64,000 nucleotides of DNA from Climacium dendroides. Taxonomy: Eukaryota; Streptophyta; Bryopsida; Hypnales; Climaciaceae. This document shows, in pieces, positions 35,876-47,300 of the stretch. The notes under the pieces are model-generated. The model searched no databases. It had not been told where the DNA came from and saw only the letters and a list, made by a program, of their open reading frames with translations. Positions within the stretch are counted from its first letter, which is position 1. The number at the start of each line of letters is the position of its first letter. Made by a program: the position numbers and the translations under genes. The stretch covers positions 16,673,029-16,737,028 of the forward strand of contig OX467083.1 in the NCBI GenBank assembly GCA_950106755.1, in the 5' to 3' direction.

Positions 35876-36191
35876 ATGTCTCCACTTGGATTTTTAAGCT
35901 ACAGAGGAATGTTTGAGCTGTCGAGTACCTTGTTCAATTAGAAATTTAGAGTAGTTGTGATCTTGTCATGAGTTGTCGTCGCCCTGGTTTGCACACCCCA
36001 TGTTGCACTAGTGAATTGACTCCAGTCTGACCTGCAGATTCAATTTATTTGCAAGTGCACTCAATCCTTCCATTCTGCTACTACGTATGTAGATGATGCA
36101 AGCTAGATTGACCATGAAGATGAACATGAAGGTGTTGAATCCTGATGCACGACCTGTTGTACTAAAAGTCATGTAATTGATGGTTCACTAT

Positions 36192-36347
36192 GAGAAATTT
36201 CGTTAAAATGGCAGCATTCCATGCGCCATCTTTCCATTCATTTCCTTCTTTAGTTCTAAAGTTTAGGACTGGTATAGATTTCAAAATGCATGGTGTAAAC
36301 ATAAAAGTGTCAAGTATGTGGACTACCGCCATTTTAATGATATTTTG
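36192..36347. mobile_element. MITE family 1, short copy
   Basis: Left GAGAAATTTCGTTAAAATGG then CAGCATTCCATG; right CTACCGCCATTTTAATGATA then TTTT, its inverse. About 156 bp, shorter than 31541-31777, with one instead of two internal blocks. Confidence 0.75.
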
Positions 36348-38235
36348 GTGACACTATAATTTTGTGAGAATATTATAGTTCCAGCCACTATCACTTACGT
36401 GATATTTGAATTCTGTCAAGTGCGCAGGTAATTTGAAGCAGTTGGGTCAATCAGGAAGGCTGCACTGGATCTGATCTGAACCATGAGGGAATGCTCGAAG
36501 CTGCAGCAGGATGAGGGGTGATTGCAAGAAATACTTGTAGCATTTGTTGGGTTTGCTCTAGTATTTTTTTTCTTCTTCTAAAGAATAACTTAAATTCAAA
36601 AAAACATTTGAAAAGTCAATAACTCAATATGGGCAATGTGTAGATCTTTAAGAAGATTTTTACTCAGGAAGATGAAGTAAGAGAATTAAAAGAGTGCAAA
36701 AACTCAAGAAAGTAGGTATTTTGATGTTTCAATTTGTAATAAATTGAAAAATGGTCTTAAGTTTGTTTTTTTCAAAAGTTGCTTTTGTAAAAACTCTATC
36801 GGAAGATTGTCATTCGTTACAAGAACCATCACCATAATTTTTTTTTCTCATATTTTCAAATGCATGTAGAAAGTGAAGCTCACTTTGTGGACTTCTATGC
36901 AATATAGAATTTGCTATTTTAAAATTCCTTCACACAATAAATACCACTCTATGAAATATCATCTTCTCCAATTTTCAATTGTAATTTTTTTCAAATTGGG
37001 TACTAAGCAATACTTCAAACCTCTAAAACCACCAATGTGACATATTTTCAAAAATCAATTTCTCCAACCAACCTCATTTAGAATATAATAAAAATTAGAT
37101 ATAAGTTCAAAATGGCCAAAATTCACTTTAACTGATTATGAATCTTAGTTACAATAGATCATTATTCTTGAAATTGTGTTTGAAAAACACTCCTACACAA
37201 ATGGTGTGATGGAAAATAGTACAAGTCTTTCTTGCAATCACCTTCGGAGAATACTATTGTCATTACAGATCATTCTGAAGGTTGTGGCCGAGCTAAGAGA
37301 AACAAAATAGTTGGACCTAGTGGCTAAATTCTCTAAGTTCATTATTTTGTAATATTTCAAAGTGCAACTTAAATTTCTCAATAGTAGATGAAAAATCCAA
37401 ACTTTAATATTTTCTAGGGCAAGCACTTGGAATTTGAATTTTTTTAATCTGCACCTATCCTAAGCTTTAGATCTTTTGTATCTTTTGTGGGCAAACATTT
37501 GTCACAATTTGGGTAACCTAGAATAGCACCAATGGAACTAAACTGACAACAATGTTGAGACTTTCCGGTAGTCTAGTTTTAAGAATTTACAAAACAAGAA
37601 TTGGCATAGATTTTTATTTTCTTATTTTTTTGAAACAGAAGAGTGAAAAGAGTAGTACAAATTTGAGATTAGTGTGTCATCTTCTAGAAGTCTTGACATT
37701 TTAACAAAATTCATAGTCCTTTCATATTTGCTACATTAAGAAAAAACTAGTGTGACAAACTATGAAGTGTAGTACTATAATGTAGTACAATAAAAATTAG
37801 GATTTTCAAGTGCTAACATAGGTTTACAATTTATGACTTGAAACTCAATCTATATGCCTATCCTACAAACAAATGTTGCAAATTTTGGCACCCAAAATCA
37901 TGTCTATTTATCAAAATGAACTAAGTCTCGAACTAGTTTAGTGTAAGATAGGTTAAAAATTTGCTCTTCTCTAAATGTGTTAGTTCTCTTAAATTCCCCT
38001 TTTCTATTAATGAATATAATCATCTTCCAATAGTAAGGAGATCTACTTAAATTGATACTATCTCAAATACTATAGAACAATATAGAGATTTTGTAAGAAT
38101 GTTGTAGCTCAAACATTGCTGTAACACCATTAATAATGTTGTTGTAGCACTTTTAGAAAGATGTTGGCACAATATCATGACTTTTTAACAAGAATGCAAT
38201 TTCATACTTCTATAATGATGTCATAAAAACTATAC
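36348..38235. repeat. AT-rich stretch with dispersed repeat G (36600-36780)
   Basis: 36600-36780 (TCAATAACTCAATATGGGCA, AATGTGTAGATCTTTAAGAA, GTGCAAAAACTCAAG, TAGGTATTTTGATGTTTCAA) is a diverged direct copy of 54030-54190. The rest to 38235 is AT-rich, with no gene, repeat border or motif recognised. Confidence 0.55.
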
Positions 38236-38400
38236 CACTCTAAGTACCAACTTGTGTCCTTTTCCACTTCCCTTGGCCAACTATAACTATAAGAACTGAT
38301 CATTATAATGGTCATATCACTCTTAGCACCAACTTGTATCCTTCTTTTTGCCTCTCTTGGCCAACCATAACCATCGGAGAACTGATCATTGTAATGGTGC
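38236..38400. repeat. 82-bp tandem duplication
   Basis: CACTCTAAGTACCAACTTGT at 38236 and CACTCTTAGCACCAACTTGT at 38318. Both units continue through CTTGGCCAAC and GAACTGATCATT to ATAATGGT or GTAATGGT. 82 is not a multiple of three. Confidence 0.85.
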
Positions 38401-39261
38401 TAACCACAATCCAAACTCAACACTCCTTGAAGCAACAAGAGATCAAAAGGTGCTAGTCCACAAAAAAAAATTTGAGGGAATACCAGAGGCTTGCGTGCCC
38501 TCACTACATTGGCGGACTTATGGACGAGGGATTGATCTTGATGGTTTGAAAATTGTTTGACAATGGCAAACAATCGTTACCTTCAAAAACGTTGGTGTTA
38601 GTGGAGGTAGGAGAGTGTATGTTTCCAATGATATTCTTACACTATTTTGCATTATTTGGTAAGGTTTCATACTTTGTCAAAATATTATAATTGCAATTGC
38701 TCTTGCCATTTCTCACTATTATCTTTATGTGGGAAAAAAATTGATAATTTTTAGTACTAGCATGAGACAAACTTCTTGATTCTAACCACAATGGCTTGTT
38801 TTACCTTACTTTGCTTTGCTACTTCCGTATATTTTGAGTGAATTTCTTAGCATTATTCGGCAATAATGAGTCATAGGTGTCTTTGTAGACAAATTTTGTC
38901 GATCTAACATGTATCAATATCATCACGCAATCCATTGTCAGGTCCCCTCAACAGACTCCCAATTGAGGCTCACTTCAGCATTCATGAGAAATGGAGTTGC
39001 ATCTCTCCAAGCAATCACAATTATGTTGTAAGTTAAGTTCATCTGAATTATTAAGTAGAAACGATGATTTCTTTTGAAGGTTTCCAGCTTTATTACTTCA
39101 AATTTGCTTTACATTGAAAGTTAGTTAATTCCTCAACAGACTCATGCCACAAATGGGGATGAGAATTGAAGTGCATTGGTGATATGCCAGTTAAGCTTAC
39201 TCTACTACAGAAACAACTATTAATACAGAAACAACGATTCACTCATGTTGTTGCATACACA

Positions 39262-39394
39262 GGGGGCTCATATTCAGTTTTCAGGTGTTTAAAATTTCCA
39301 GTGAGTCCCACTTTTCTCATTGTGTTCTACATTGGATTGGGAACACCGAGAAAACACCGGGAAATTTGACACCAGGAACTGAATATGAGACCCC
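39262..39394. mobile_element. MITE family 9 (GGGG..CTCATATTCAGTT ends)
   Basis: Left GGGGGCTCATATTCAGTTTT then CAGGTGT; right ACACCAGGAACTGAATATGA then GACCCC, its inverse. A further inverted pair lies inside (CACTTTTCTCATTGTG against GAACACCGAGAAAAC). 133 bp, single copy here. Confidence 0.8.
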
Positions 39395-39483
39395 TTTGAT
39401 AATGCTAAATTGGTTACAACTGATTTGTTGTAATAGTGAGGATGAAATACTAGTGTTGGTCATTGCAGAAAAAAGAAGGGGAT

Positions 39484-39664
39484 TGAGGTAGAAGTACCTA
39501 TTTCGGATAACTTAAGCATTTCAATGTGCATTATTTGGGAAAGTCATGGAGTGTATTATTTCAGGGTGTGCAAAAATAAGGTTGCTGAAGAATAGGTTGT
39601 CTAGAATAGGTGAGTCGATGAAACCAGAATAGGGAGCCTGTCCGAAATACATTCCTCTACCTTA
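39484..39664. mobile_element. MITE family 5, copy 2
   Basis: Left TGAGGTAGAAGTACCTATTT then CGGATA; right TGTCCGAAATACATTCCTCT then ACCTTA. The AATAGGTGAGTC-GAAACC block near 39610 matches 4484-4505. 181 bp against 362 bp for copy 1. Confidence 0.8.
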
Positions 39665-40151
39665 GTACTATGTACAAATTTAGCCTGCACTAATTGACTA
39701 AATACATTATAGTGACTGTGTCTTTCATTAATGAGTGTCATATGCACTAATAGGATATTAAATTAGTGTATTTCAATGCAGCTGTGTCAAAATTGTCCTT
39801 TGATTGAGAGGGAGAGAATTAAACCCTAACATGTGTTTTTTTCAATGCATGAGAACCCTCTGATGAAAGAGAAATAAAATATAATACGTGTGAACAATTG
39901 GTTACATAACTTACATACACATCAGGCAAATCATGAAGATATTGCTAAAGTCTGACTTTGAAAAACAACAACAGTATGAGATCAAAAATCTTTCTAATTT
40001 TGATGCAAGTTTGGGTTGACAACCTTGAATGGCAAAAGCTTCAAACAGCAACTGATCACAAATAGCATCATCCTTGAAATAGGGTTTGTGTTGGACATGT
40101 ATCAAGTATGTCAATGAGAGCGACAACCTCGTTGTGAGAATGGGAATGACC

Positions 40152-40445
40152 AAAGGTGGGTACCCCCAAACTGCCACTTTTTTTTTTGCTACCGTCCCTA
40201 GTTATTATGAGTTTGGTCAAATGTTCATATTTTTCTTGTTGGCAAGTGAAAGAAGGTTCTGCTGTATCAAAGAATGCGGTATTTCAATATTGTATGCAAA
40301 AGTTATGAAGGGTGTCAAAAATTTTCGGGTAGAGGTTCTGAAATTGTTTCTTCTACATAGGTGCAAATTGATTTTGGAGATAGTACCCAAAGTGATGATG
40401 GCGTTTTTGGGTCAAGTGGTGCATTTTAGCGTTGCACCCACCTTA
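40152..40445. mobile_element. MITE family 2, copy 3
   Basis: Left AAAGGTGGGTACCCCCAAAC, right GCATTTTAGCGTTGCACCCA then CCTTA. The interior matches copies 1 and 2 (TTGGCAAGTGAAAGAAGGTT, GGTAGAGGTTCTGAAATTGT). The 144-codon open frame at 40086-40520 lies mostly in this element and is not a gene. Confidence 0.8.
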
Positions 40446-40762
40446 CTTTGTGATCCTATCAAGTTCAACAAACATTCCTTCCTTTTCATTGAGGCATGTG
40501 CACCGAGCAACCAATTTTGATGACCTAAAGTGTTGGTTTATTCCATTGCTATCCGTGATGCCTCATGGTATCGTTTTGTTAGTGGAATTTGTGGATTAGG
40601 AATGTTTTGAACTTGTGATGTGTGTCCTCTGGAAGTAAGGATTATTTGGACCTTTCATTTCGAGTACATGAAAAATGAAAATATTTTGCAAGCAGTACAT
40701 TGAGCATGTTGCCACTGAATATTACTTGCATAAAGTCTGTAGAATTGTAATCTGGCCTCTTG

Positions 40763-40923
40763 TAAGGTAAAGTACCCCCATTATGGAGAGAATGGGAGTA
40801 AGCCCATTGTGGGCAAATTTGTAATGGTGGTGTACATTCATGTTCTGAAATGTACATCACTATCTTAGTTCAACCTACAATGGGCTTGTTTCCATTTTGT
40901 CCGTAATGGGGTACTTTACCTTA
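40763..40923. mobile_element. MITE family 6 with 5-bp flanking duplication
   Basis: Left TAAGGTAAAGTACCCCCATT, right AATGGGGTACTTTACCTTA. The inverted repeat extends to about 50 bp (AGCCCATTGTGGG against CCTACAATGGGCT). TCTTG lies directly outside both ends (40758-40762, 40924-40928). 161 bp. It shares the end hexamer TAAGGT with four other families here. Confidence 0.85.
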
Positions 40924-41426
40924 TCTTGAAGGTCTTCATGTAGTTCATAACTACCATATATGGAAAGAATTTGAATCTATAGCAACCCTCTTGCTACTTC
41001 TTTTTTTTCTTTTTCTTTTTCTTGATGTGTTATTTTGATCATTTTTTTTACTTTAGTGAAACAATATTTTATTGAAAAAAGGAGTAGCAAGTGAGACTGG
41101 TGCCCCATTGAAAGTCTTCAATATCAGGAGGACACCTATTTCTAACTACTTAAGGAATTCAACCTATTTGTGGTATGGAAAAGGTTGAGGAAAAAAATTC
41201 CCATGTGGAGAAAGGATTTATAATTTTTGACATTTTTTCCCTCAAAAACAAAATTATCATGAATTTTTTTCATAAAGATTTTGTTTGTTCCATTCTCGAT
41301 CTGTAGGCAAACCAATTTCCAACCATAGGTTGCTTACAAAACCAATGTAGATGATCATTGCAGATTTAAATGTAAATGTACATAATCATTTTATGCTTTC
41401 AATGTACACCTCCCGAATGTTTTTGT

Positions 41427-41460
41427 TGCTCCTATTGGCCAGTTGCTCCTATTGGCCATG
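41427..41460. repeat. 17-bp direct duplication
   Basis: GTTGCTCCTATTGGCCA occurs twice in tandem. Otherwise 40924-41773 is AT-rich with no supported feature. Confidence 0.85.
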
Positions 41461-41773
41461 TTGTATGTAAGTGAAATGGCTCCTACAATAAAGTTGATTA
41501 GAAAATGGAGTTTGAGTTTAAGCTATGAAAATGGATTGATGGTTGGAAATGGATTGACTCCTTTACTCAGGTACAACTTAAACCTTAAAGGATATTTTGT
41601 GTCCAACATGATTTTTTAGGGTAACTAGAGATAGACATAATCCCTTTTTCGTTTCTGGCAATGTCCCTTGCCATTCCAAGTTGTTTAGGGCCTCTTGGAC
41701 TCTTAACTTGGGAAGGTTGTTTTGAAGACGTTAAAAGTTTATAATTGGGAGTCATTGAGTAGGTTTTGGTTGT

Positions 41774-42127
41774 TTGGAAGGGCTACTTATGTTGAAGAAA
41801 ATGGTTACAAACTATGTATTTCATTGTAGGTGCTTGCTTGAAGCAACATTCAAGCAACAATTGGAGTTGTGGCTACATGAAGATCAACATGAAGGTGATC
41901 TCAGGGTAGCAAAAGTGTTGCACTTGCTTGACAAAGAGTACCTAGTTTCCTTGCCCTTCCCAAAAAATGTATTGTGGCCAAAGGCACTTGGACCTTGTAG
42001 TTTTTGTTTCTTGTTCCAGCAACATGTGGCACATTTGCCCGCAAAGAAGAGTAGTTGGCAACATTGCAAGTCTCTCATGTCTTTTGAATGCATAGTGAGG
42101 CAAAGGTTAGTAAGGCAAAAGTTATAA
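41774..42127 (+). CDS. Possible coding remnant, unknown product
   Basis: A 117-codon frame in DNA that is not inside any repeat recognised here. Residues include LEATFKQQLELWLHEDQHE and KVLHLLDKEYLVSLPFPK, then a Cys-rich piece CSFCFLFQQHVAHLP. No family is recognised. It starts with an ATG lacking a typical plant start context and has no clear splice sites. The next frame (42271) is in a different phase and may belong to the same decayed gene. A chance frame remains possible. Confidence 0.25.
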   Translation: MEGLLMLKKMVTNYVFHCRCLLEATFKQQLELWLHEDQHEGDLRVAKVLHLLDKEYLVSLPFPKNVLWPKALGPCSFCFLFQQHVAHLPAKKSSWQHCKSLMSFECIVRQRLVRQKL

Positions 42128-42176
42128 ATAACAATTTAATTTAATTTAAATAGTTTTTAAATTTCCCCCTAACCCC

Positions 42177-42255
42177 TCAAACACCCAAACCCCAACCCCA
42201 ACCCTAAGCCCAATCCTAACCCCAATCCTTACCCTAATCCTAATCACCAACCCTA
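42177..42255. repeat. Degenerate telomere-like tract
   Basis: About eleven imperfect units of CCCAAAC, CCCCAA, CCCTAAG, CCTAACC or CCCTAAT. It resembles the plant telomere repeat CCCTAAA but is too irregular to be one. It could be an interstitial telomeric relic or a polypurine-type minisatellite. Confidence 0.6.
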
Positions 42256-42270
42256 TTTGTAATTTTAGGT

Positions 42271-42771
42271 TTGATTTGGGATATGCAATCAATAGAGGAT
42301 ATTGACACATTATTGCATTATGTATCCATATCCATATTCATACTCTTGTTTATATTCCTATTTGTATCTCAAATTGACGGCTTGAGGATTGGTTTTAGTT
42401 TTTCTTTTGTAAGTAGATCAATGGTTTGCAATTTTCAAGAATCGAAAGTGGGGATTATTAAAAACATGTTGTTCACATCTTTTCACCAGATAGTTGCATT
42501 AGAGAATTTGGGTGGCCCAATGCCGAAGCAGAGGAGCTTCACATCGTTGTTGTAGGGCGGGGATCCAAGTAAGTCTCTTCATTGTAATTGTAATTTGTCC
42601 TTGATTTCCCAAAACCCTATCTCCTTTCAAAATGCAAATGATGGCAATGGTGGTGTATTTAAAGGATCTCTTCATATGTGCAACAAGAAAATAGTAGCGG
42701 ACATTGTCAAATTTGATGTGGTCAATGATGTGGGTCACTTCACTATTATAAGGGATGTTAAAAAAATGTAG
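42271..42771 (+). pseudogene. Frame interrupted by one stop, unknown product
   Basis: One reading frame runs for 166 codons with a single TAG at 42553-42555. The part before it (94 residues) has a hydrophobic stretch HYVSISIFILLFIFLFVS that could span a membrane. The part after it (71 residues, ending FTIIRDVKKM) is hydrophilic. A reading frame of this length with one stop is uncommon in such AT-rich DNA, so a decayed gene is plausible. No homology is recognised. Confidence 0.3.
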
Positions 42772-42842
42772 TTAGAATTAGTTGCATGATTTTTTTTCCC
42801 ATAGTCATGTAAAATCTGAATTGATTGCGGTTGTTTTATTTT

Positions 42843-43766
42843 TTAACCCCTAAAGGACCAAGGTATTTTTTTTTACCAAAAAACACTCAAAATTGTCATT
42901 TCTATAGCAAAGAGTAAAAAAAATTGAATTCTTTTTTCTACATCTAACCATAGAATCTTACACCTGACTAGTATGAGAATGTGTGGAAAAAATTTCAAAA
43001 ATTTTGACTACACAAATTGCAAGATATCTGCGTTTAAAGTGAAAAAACCAAGTTTTTCAACACATTGTGGATTTGCGGGATTAGATTATTTGACTTTGAA
43101 CCTTCTTAACTTAAATTTTTTGCACTATAAAGTTTTGAGGTTTAAATCTTTATGGTTGCGAATTGAGTTGAGAGTCTAGGAAAAAAAATAATTTCAAGAA
43201 AACTTAATTTTCATTCTTAAAAAAATTGTTAAGTAGAAGTAGGTATGAGATAGAGGAGAAATCTAAATTATCGGTATCTCTAAAATGGAGTTAAAATGCG
43301 CAAACTGCGGCTTGGGTTGGTGAGATTGCACTAACCGCAGATAGGTGAGATTGTTCTAGGAAAAAATAAAACCATGTGGAACCTTTTTTTAAATTGTAAA
43401 AATTGCATTTTGAAATGAATCCTACAAGTTATTATTTCAAGAAAATGCTCTAATTGCCCCCAAAACAAGATTGTCCATAATTTTTTCATAACATATCCAA
43501 ATGGAATGAATCAAAGCTTTCCATATAGACAAAAATATAATTCATAAGAAAAAAAAGTCAAAAAAGTCAAATTCAAATTCAAATTTTTTTTGTTGTCCCT
43601 TCTTCCCTATTTTGAGCTTATTTGGACATAAATAAATTTTTTCCTAGGCACCAATTGAGAAAAAGTTATATTCCCATGAAGCTAATCATGATAAAAATTC
43701 AAACCATAGGTACCTACCTTAAATCCCATTTGTTCCCCAAAGGGACAATGGTCCTTTAGAGATTAA
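42843..43766 (+). mobile_element. piggyBac-type MITE, full-length free copy
   Basis: Left TTAACCCCTAAAGGACCAAG, right ATGGTCCTTTAGAGATTAA. 924 bp, nearly the same length as the inner element of composite a (932 bp) and similar along its length (ATTGCAAGATATCTGCGTTT, AAGTTTTGAGG, ATGGAATGAATCAAAGCTTT). Non-coding, so it would need a transposase in trans. It lies about 1.3 kb left of the decayed piggyBac transposase. Confidence 0.8.
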
Positions 43767-43931
43767 GTTCCAACTGCAATTTTTTGAATTTTGGATTGTA
43801 TAATATAACCTTGAAATGATCTTTTCAATGGTATATTTACAAACAATAGATCCAACAATTGGAGCTTGGTGGAGAGCTAGCAATGCCTATTCCACGTCAG
43901 CTATGAGGGCACTTGATCTACTAGCATTGGT

Positions 43932-43986
43932 GCGCCATTGATGCACCATTGATGCACCATTGATGCACCATTGACGCACCATTGAT
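43932..43986. repeat. 11-bp minisatellite, five units
   Basis: GCACCATTGAT repeated five times with single changes (first unit GCGCC, fourth unit GAC). Open on the minus strand as a repetitive peptide, but flanked by non-coding AT-rich DNA, so no gene is called. Confidence 0.9.
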
Positions 43987-43989
43987 GTG

Positions 43990-45059
43990 TAAAAGGAGGA
44001 GGAAAGTCATCACAACAGTACATCCACTTAGCAAATCCTTGAGGTATATATGATGCCTATACCTAGTCTTGGAATTTCTAGAGTTGCAAATGTCCTTTGT
44101 AATAGCCATAATTTTCCACATTGTGATTTATAACAAGGAAGCCCAATTTCCAACTTTGATTTACATGGTGTTTTATTAACTTTAAGAGATTTATCAGTCT
44201 ACAATATGTCTGGCATAGTAGAAGAGAATTTCTAGAGAGTATGGGAGACTGAGAATTTGAATCCTTAGGGTGTAAAACTTTGTTTTGACAAAAAAATCAT
44301 CAACATGAGCCATTATGGTTTGGGTGGAAAGACTTGCATTGTGTCCCAATATAAATTGCCATCTCTTATCATTGAAATATCTTCTCATGTGTCTTTTCTT
44401 CAATTATTTTAAAAGATGTTTTTTTTTTAATTTCATAGTCTACATGAAGTCATTAATATGGTAAGTGTATCCATGTATGGCCTTTAGAGTTGCTTCAATG
44501 TTTAAGAAGTTGTAGTAGGATTTTTAAATGACTAGATTGATTATTCCAAAGTTCTTGACTTTTAGTTATTGCAATAGGAGTTGATAACTTCCACAACGTT
44601 AATAATCACCACTACTAGTAATAGATCAAATTACGTCCCAAAGATGTCCAATTTCAACAAAGCATTCATTTAACATTTATAATCTAGAAGAACTAACACT
44701 AATCCTAAATTTGAAGAAAAGGTTTTTCTAGAGGTATCTAGTACAAAGTGGGGTTGTAATGTTCTTTTTTGTTTTGAAAATTCATTGCATTGGCACTTGC
44801 TCAGAGATTTGTTGCAAAGATGTAGAATTCTTCAATGTAGACATAGCCACTAGTTGAATGGATAAGTTGAGCTGAAGGATTAATTAAAAGGTCTTCTCCA
44901 TGATTGTAAGAGTCTTCTTCACTTCTTCATGTTGTTTTAGCTAATTGACATGTTGTGTGCCATTGCCCATTTGTATGTTGCCTCTTTAAAAGAGGATGGA
45001 AGCACATGTATGTCTACAAATGGTGCATACTAATTGTAGTATAGCTACTAAAAATTTTC
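43990..45059. other. AT-rich, possible decayed 5' part of the piggyBac element
   Basis: No TTAA-CCC type left end was found here. Composition is like that of the transposase relic on its right, so the start of that element may be in this stretch. No other feature seen. Confidence 0.35.
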
Positions 45060-46540
45060 AATGTCCTAATGAGCTTTATGGCACTAAAGAAGGTTCTATA
45101 TTTTCACTTACATTGGTCTAAAAAATATTGTGAGTTGTTTCAAACCCCTTGTACATGTAGTGCCATAACTAGTAGTTGTTTTGAATTGATATAATCAAAT
45201 GCTTACATTTAGTTGACACCAACAACATGTGGAGGAGGTAAATTGCATCTTGATTACAACAAGTTAGTAAAGACATTGTGGTTGATGGATGATCACAATA
45301 CTTTATGTGGTGAATTTTGGAACCCCAAGCAAAAATTATGTCTAGATGAAATGATGGTGAAGTATACCAATAAATACACTCCAATTTGATAGTATCTAAT
45401 AGGTAAACCAACTCATTAGAGAAAATATGGACCTTGTGAAGAGTCATTTGAATTTTGGTTGATGTGCAAATATAGTGAAATAATTTTTTTTATAACTACC
45501 AATTTGATGAGGCAAACAAGCTGACACAAACTAGCAAGATTGTCTATGACAAGATTTGGGCTAATTTTTTCTTGATTTGCATGCAGTCAAATGGCCCTCC
45601 AAAGGGTTGAAAATTTCTCTAATGTCAATATGGATTGAAAATTTGGTGCTTAGCTAATATTACTTCAAAGTATGTATAGAAAATGGATATTGAAATCGTA
45701 GTGCTAGAGGCACCAAGTAAGAAGAAAATGTTGGCAATTGCACAATTTTATCACTAATATAAGACCTCAAAGGCAAGGGTTATATTTGATGTCTGATTAT
45801 TTTTTTCAATTATAGCCCTACTTTGTTTTAGCAATTGTTGGAAGTTGACAAATTAGAAAAGGTGGTTCAATGCTGTGATTGTATTACCATTAACAAGAAA
45901 ACGTGGTCAACTATAGTATCATGTCCATGCAAATGGGTGCATAGCAATTGTTACATGGTTCAACAATAAACTTGTTGCTTTACTTTCAAGTGCTTGTAGT
46001 TGTACTGATCCATTAGAATCATTATTTATTAGAAGATGATATTGTGTTGGTTACATAGAAATTCCTACCTCATTTATCCTCGTCTATTCCCAATAGCATA
46101 TGTGCAGAGTTGATGTGCATCATGCATTAACTCCATGGTTACTACTCAATTCAAAATTGGAATCACAAGTGGTGGCATTAGATTTTCTTCCACATATTTG
46201 ATCAATCTTTTTTTAATGCCTATATTCTATAAAATAGTGCAATGTTAGATAGAGGCTTGAAACCAATGTCACATTTGACCTTCAATGCTAGTGTAGCATA
46301 TGATTTAACAAAAGTACAAGGATTAAAGAGAACTTGCATGCATAAGGCAAAAATGAAGAAATAGGTAAGATTTACTATGCATTGACATTGAAAGAGAAGC
46401 ATCAACATTGTGTCATTTGTGAGAAGGTCATGCAATGGTACTATCCCACATGTCAAGAACCCAAGATTTGCATAGACAAATCTTGGGGCAAATGCTTTGC
46501 AATTCACCACACTCTAAGTGAATGCAAGAATCTCGAATGA
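45060..46540 (+). pseudogene. Decayed piggyBac-type (DDE) transposase
   Basis: Read across frameshifts and stops on the plus strand, blocks appear in the order of piggyBac transposases. First is IIKCLHLVDTNN (about 45190), like the segment before the catalytic core. Then LCLDEMMVKYTNKY (45339-45380) holds the first catalytic Asp in its DE-M context, followed by YLIGKPTH. FNNKLVALLSS (about 45960) matches the W-D-K-V-LLS block. MCRVDVHH (46100-46123) matches the M-GVD block with its Asp. FNAYIL (46212) and KPMSHLTFN follow. Last comes a Cys/His finger, HCVICEKV to KCFAIHHT (46406-46512), and TGA at 46538. At least four breaks make it inactive. Aligned from memory of the family, without a search. 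Confidence 0.75.
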
Positions 46541-47300
46541 TGTTATATAATGTGAGGAAGTATCTTATATTGTCACATTGATTTTTTATTTCCTATTGTT
46601 TATTAGCAAATGTAACTTTGAATTATTCTTTAGCATAAGAAGGGAGCTAGACTACAACTAGCTAGTTGGTGCTACTATACTAGGTTTGAATCCTAAGTTG
46701 GCTAATTGTCATGGGAATGAGCCTAATTTGAGAGACTATTTTTTCGTAAGCTTAAGGAAGCAATGAAGCAATGAAGCATCTCCAACTTCATTTCAAACTC
46801 TATTTCCAAATCCCTCCTTTGTTTTTGTGAAATTCCTCAAAAGTGGTAGAAAAAACTTGACTGGTCTTCAAATTCTCTGACAAATTTTTTGGGTTGCTCT
46901 ACAAGGAACAAAAATTTATTCACAAGGGTTAATTGGCGATTGACTTTTAGACCAAACTAGATTTGACTTGAAATTAATAGATGTTACATCACAACCTCCA
47001 CTAGTAGAAACACTCAATTCGTAACAACTAGGCAAGGCAACCTTGCAATGTGAAAGTGTCAAAGTGAAGGTTGACTCACCACGGGTTTTTTTCATTTATT
47101 TTGAGCAATGAAAAAAGAAATCTTCAATGAAGTGATGAAGCTATTTACATTCATAGAAGTGGATGAAACTTGAAAAATCATTTCTTCATCCAAAAGAGTA
47201 TACATTCATTCAAAATAGAGTGATACCATCCTATGATTTGGTAGCAATATATAGAGATTTCATCCACTAAAAAAAGGAAGAATATCTTGAATGTCAAATA
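46541..47300. other. Right flank of the piggyBac relic
   Basis: CACAAGGGTTAA at 46921-46932 has the form of a right piggyBac-type end (GGG then TTAA) and may close the element, but it matches the other ends only over a few bases. The rest has no recognised feature. Confidence 0.35.

Larger units (their letters stand above)
33870..36190. repeat. GC-balanced segment C
   Basis: Contains a family 4 MITE (34525-34655), a block similar to A (CCCTTCCATTGCGTTGG near 34908), and the right-hand block shared by A and B (35715-35875). Short open frames on both strands (33937-34179 +, 34839-35147 +, 33880-34119 -) have no recognisable product and no counterpart in A or B. GTGCAGTGGCCG is repeated at about 34735-34760. 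A promoter or gene remnant is possible, but none can be shown. Confidence 0.55.

Noticed and set aside
40086..40520. 144-codon open frame on the plus strand
   Set aside because: Nearly all of it lies in MITE family 2 copy 3, and the frame is not kept in copies 1 and 2.
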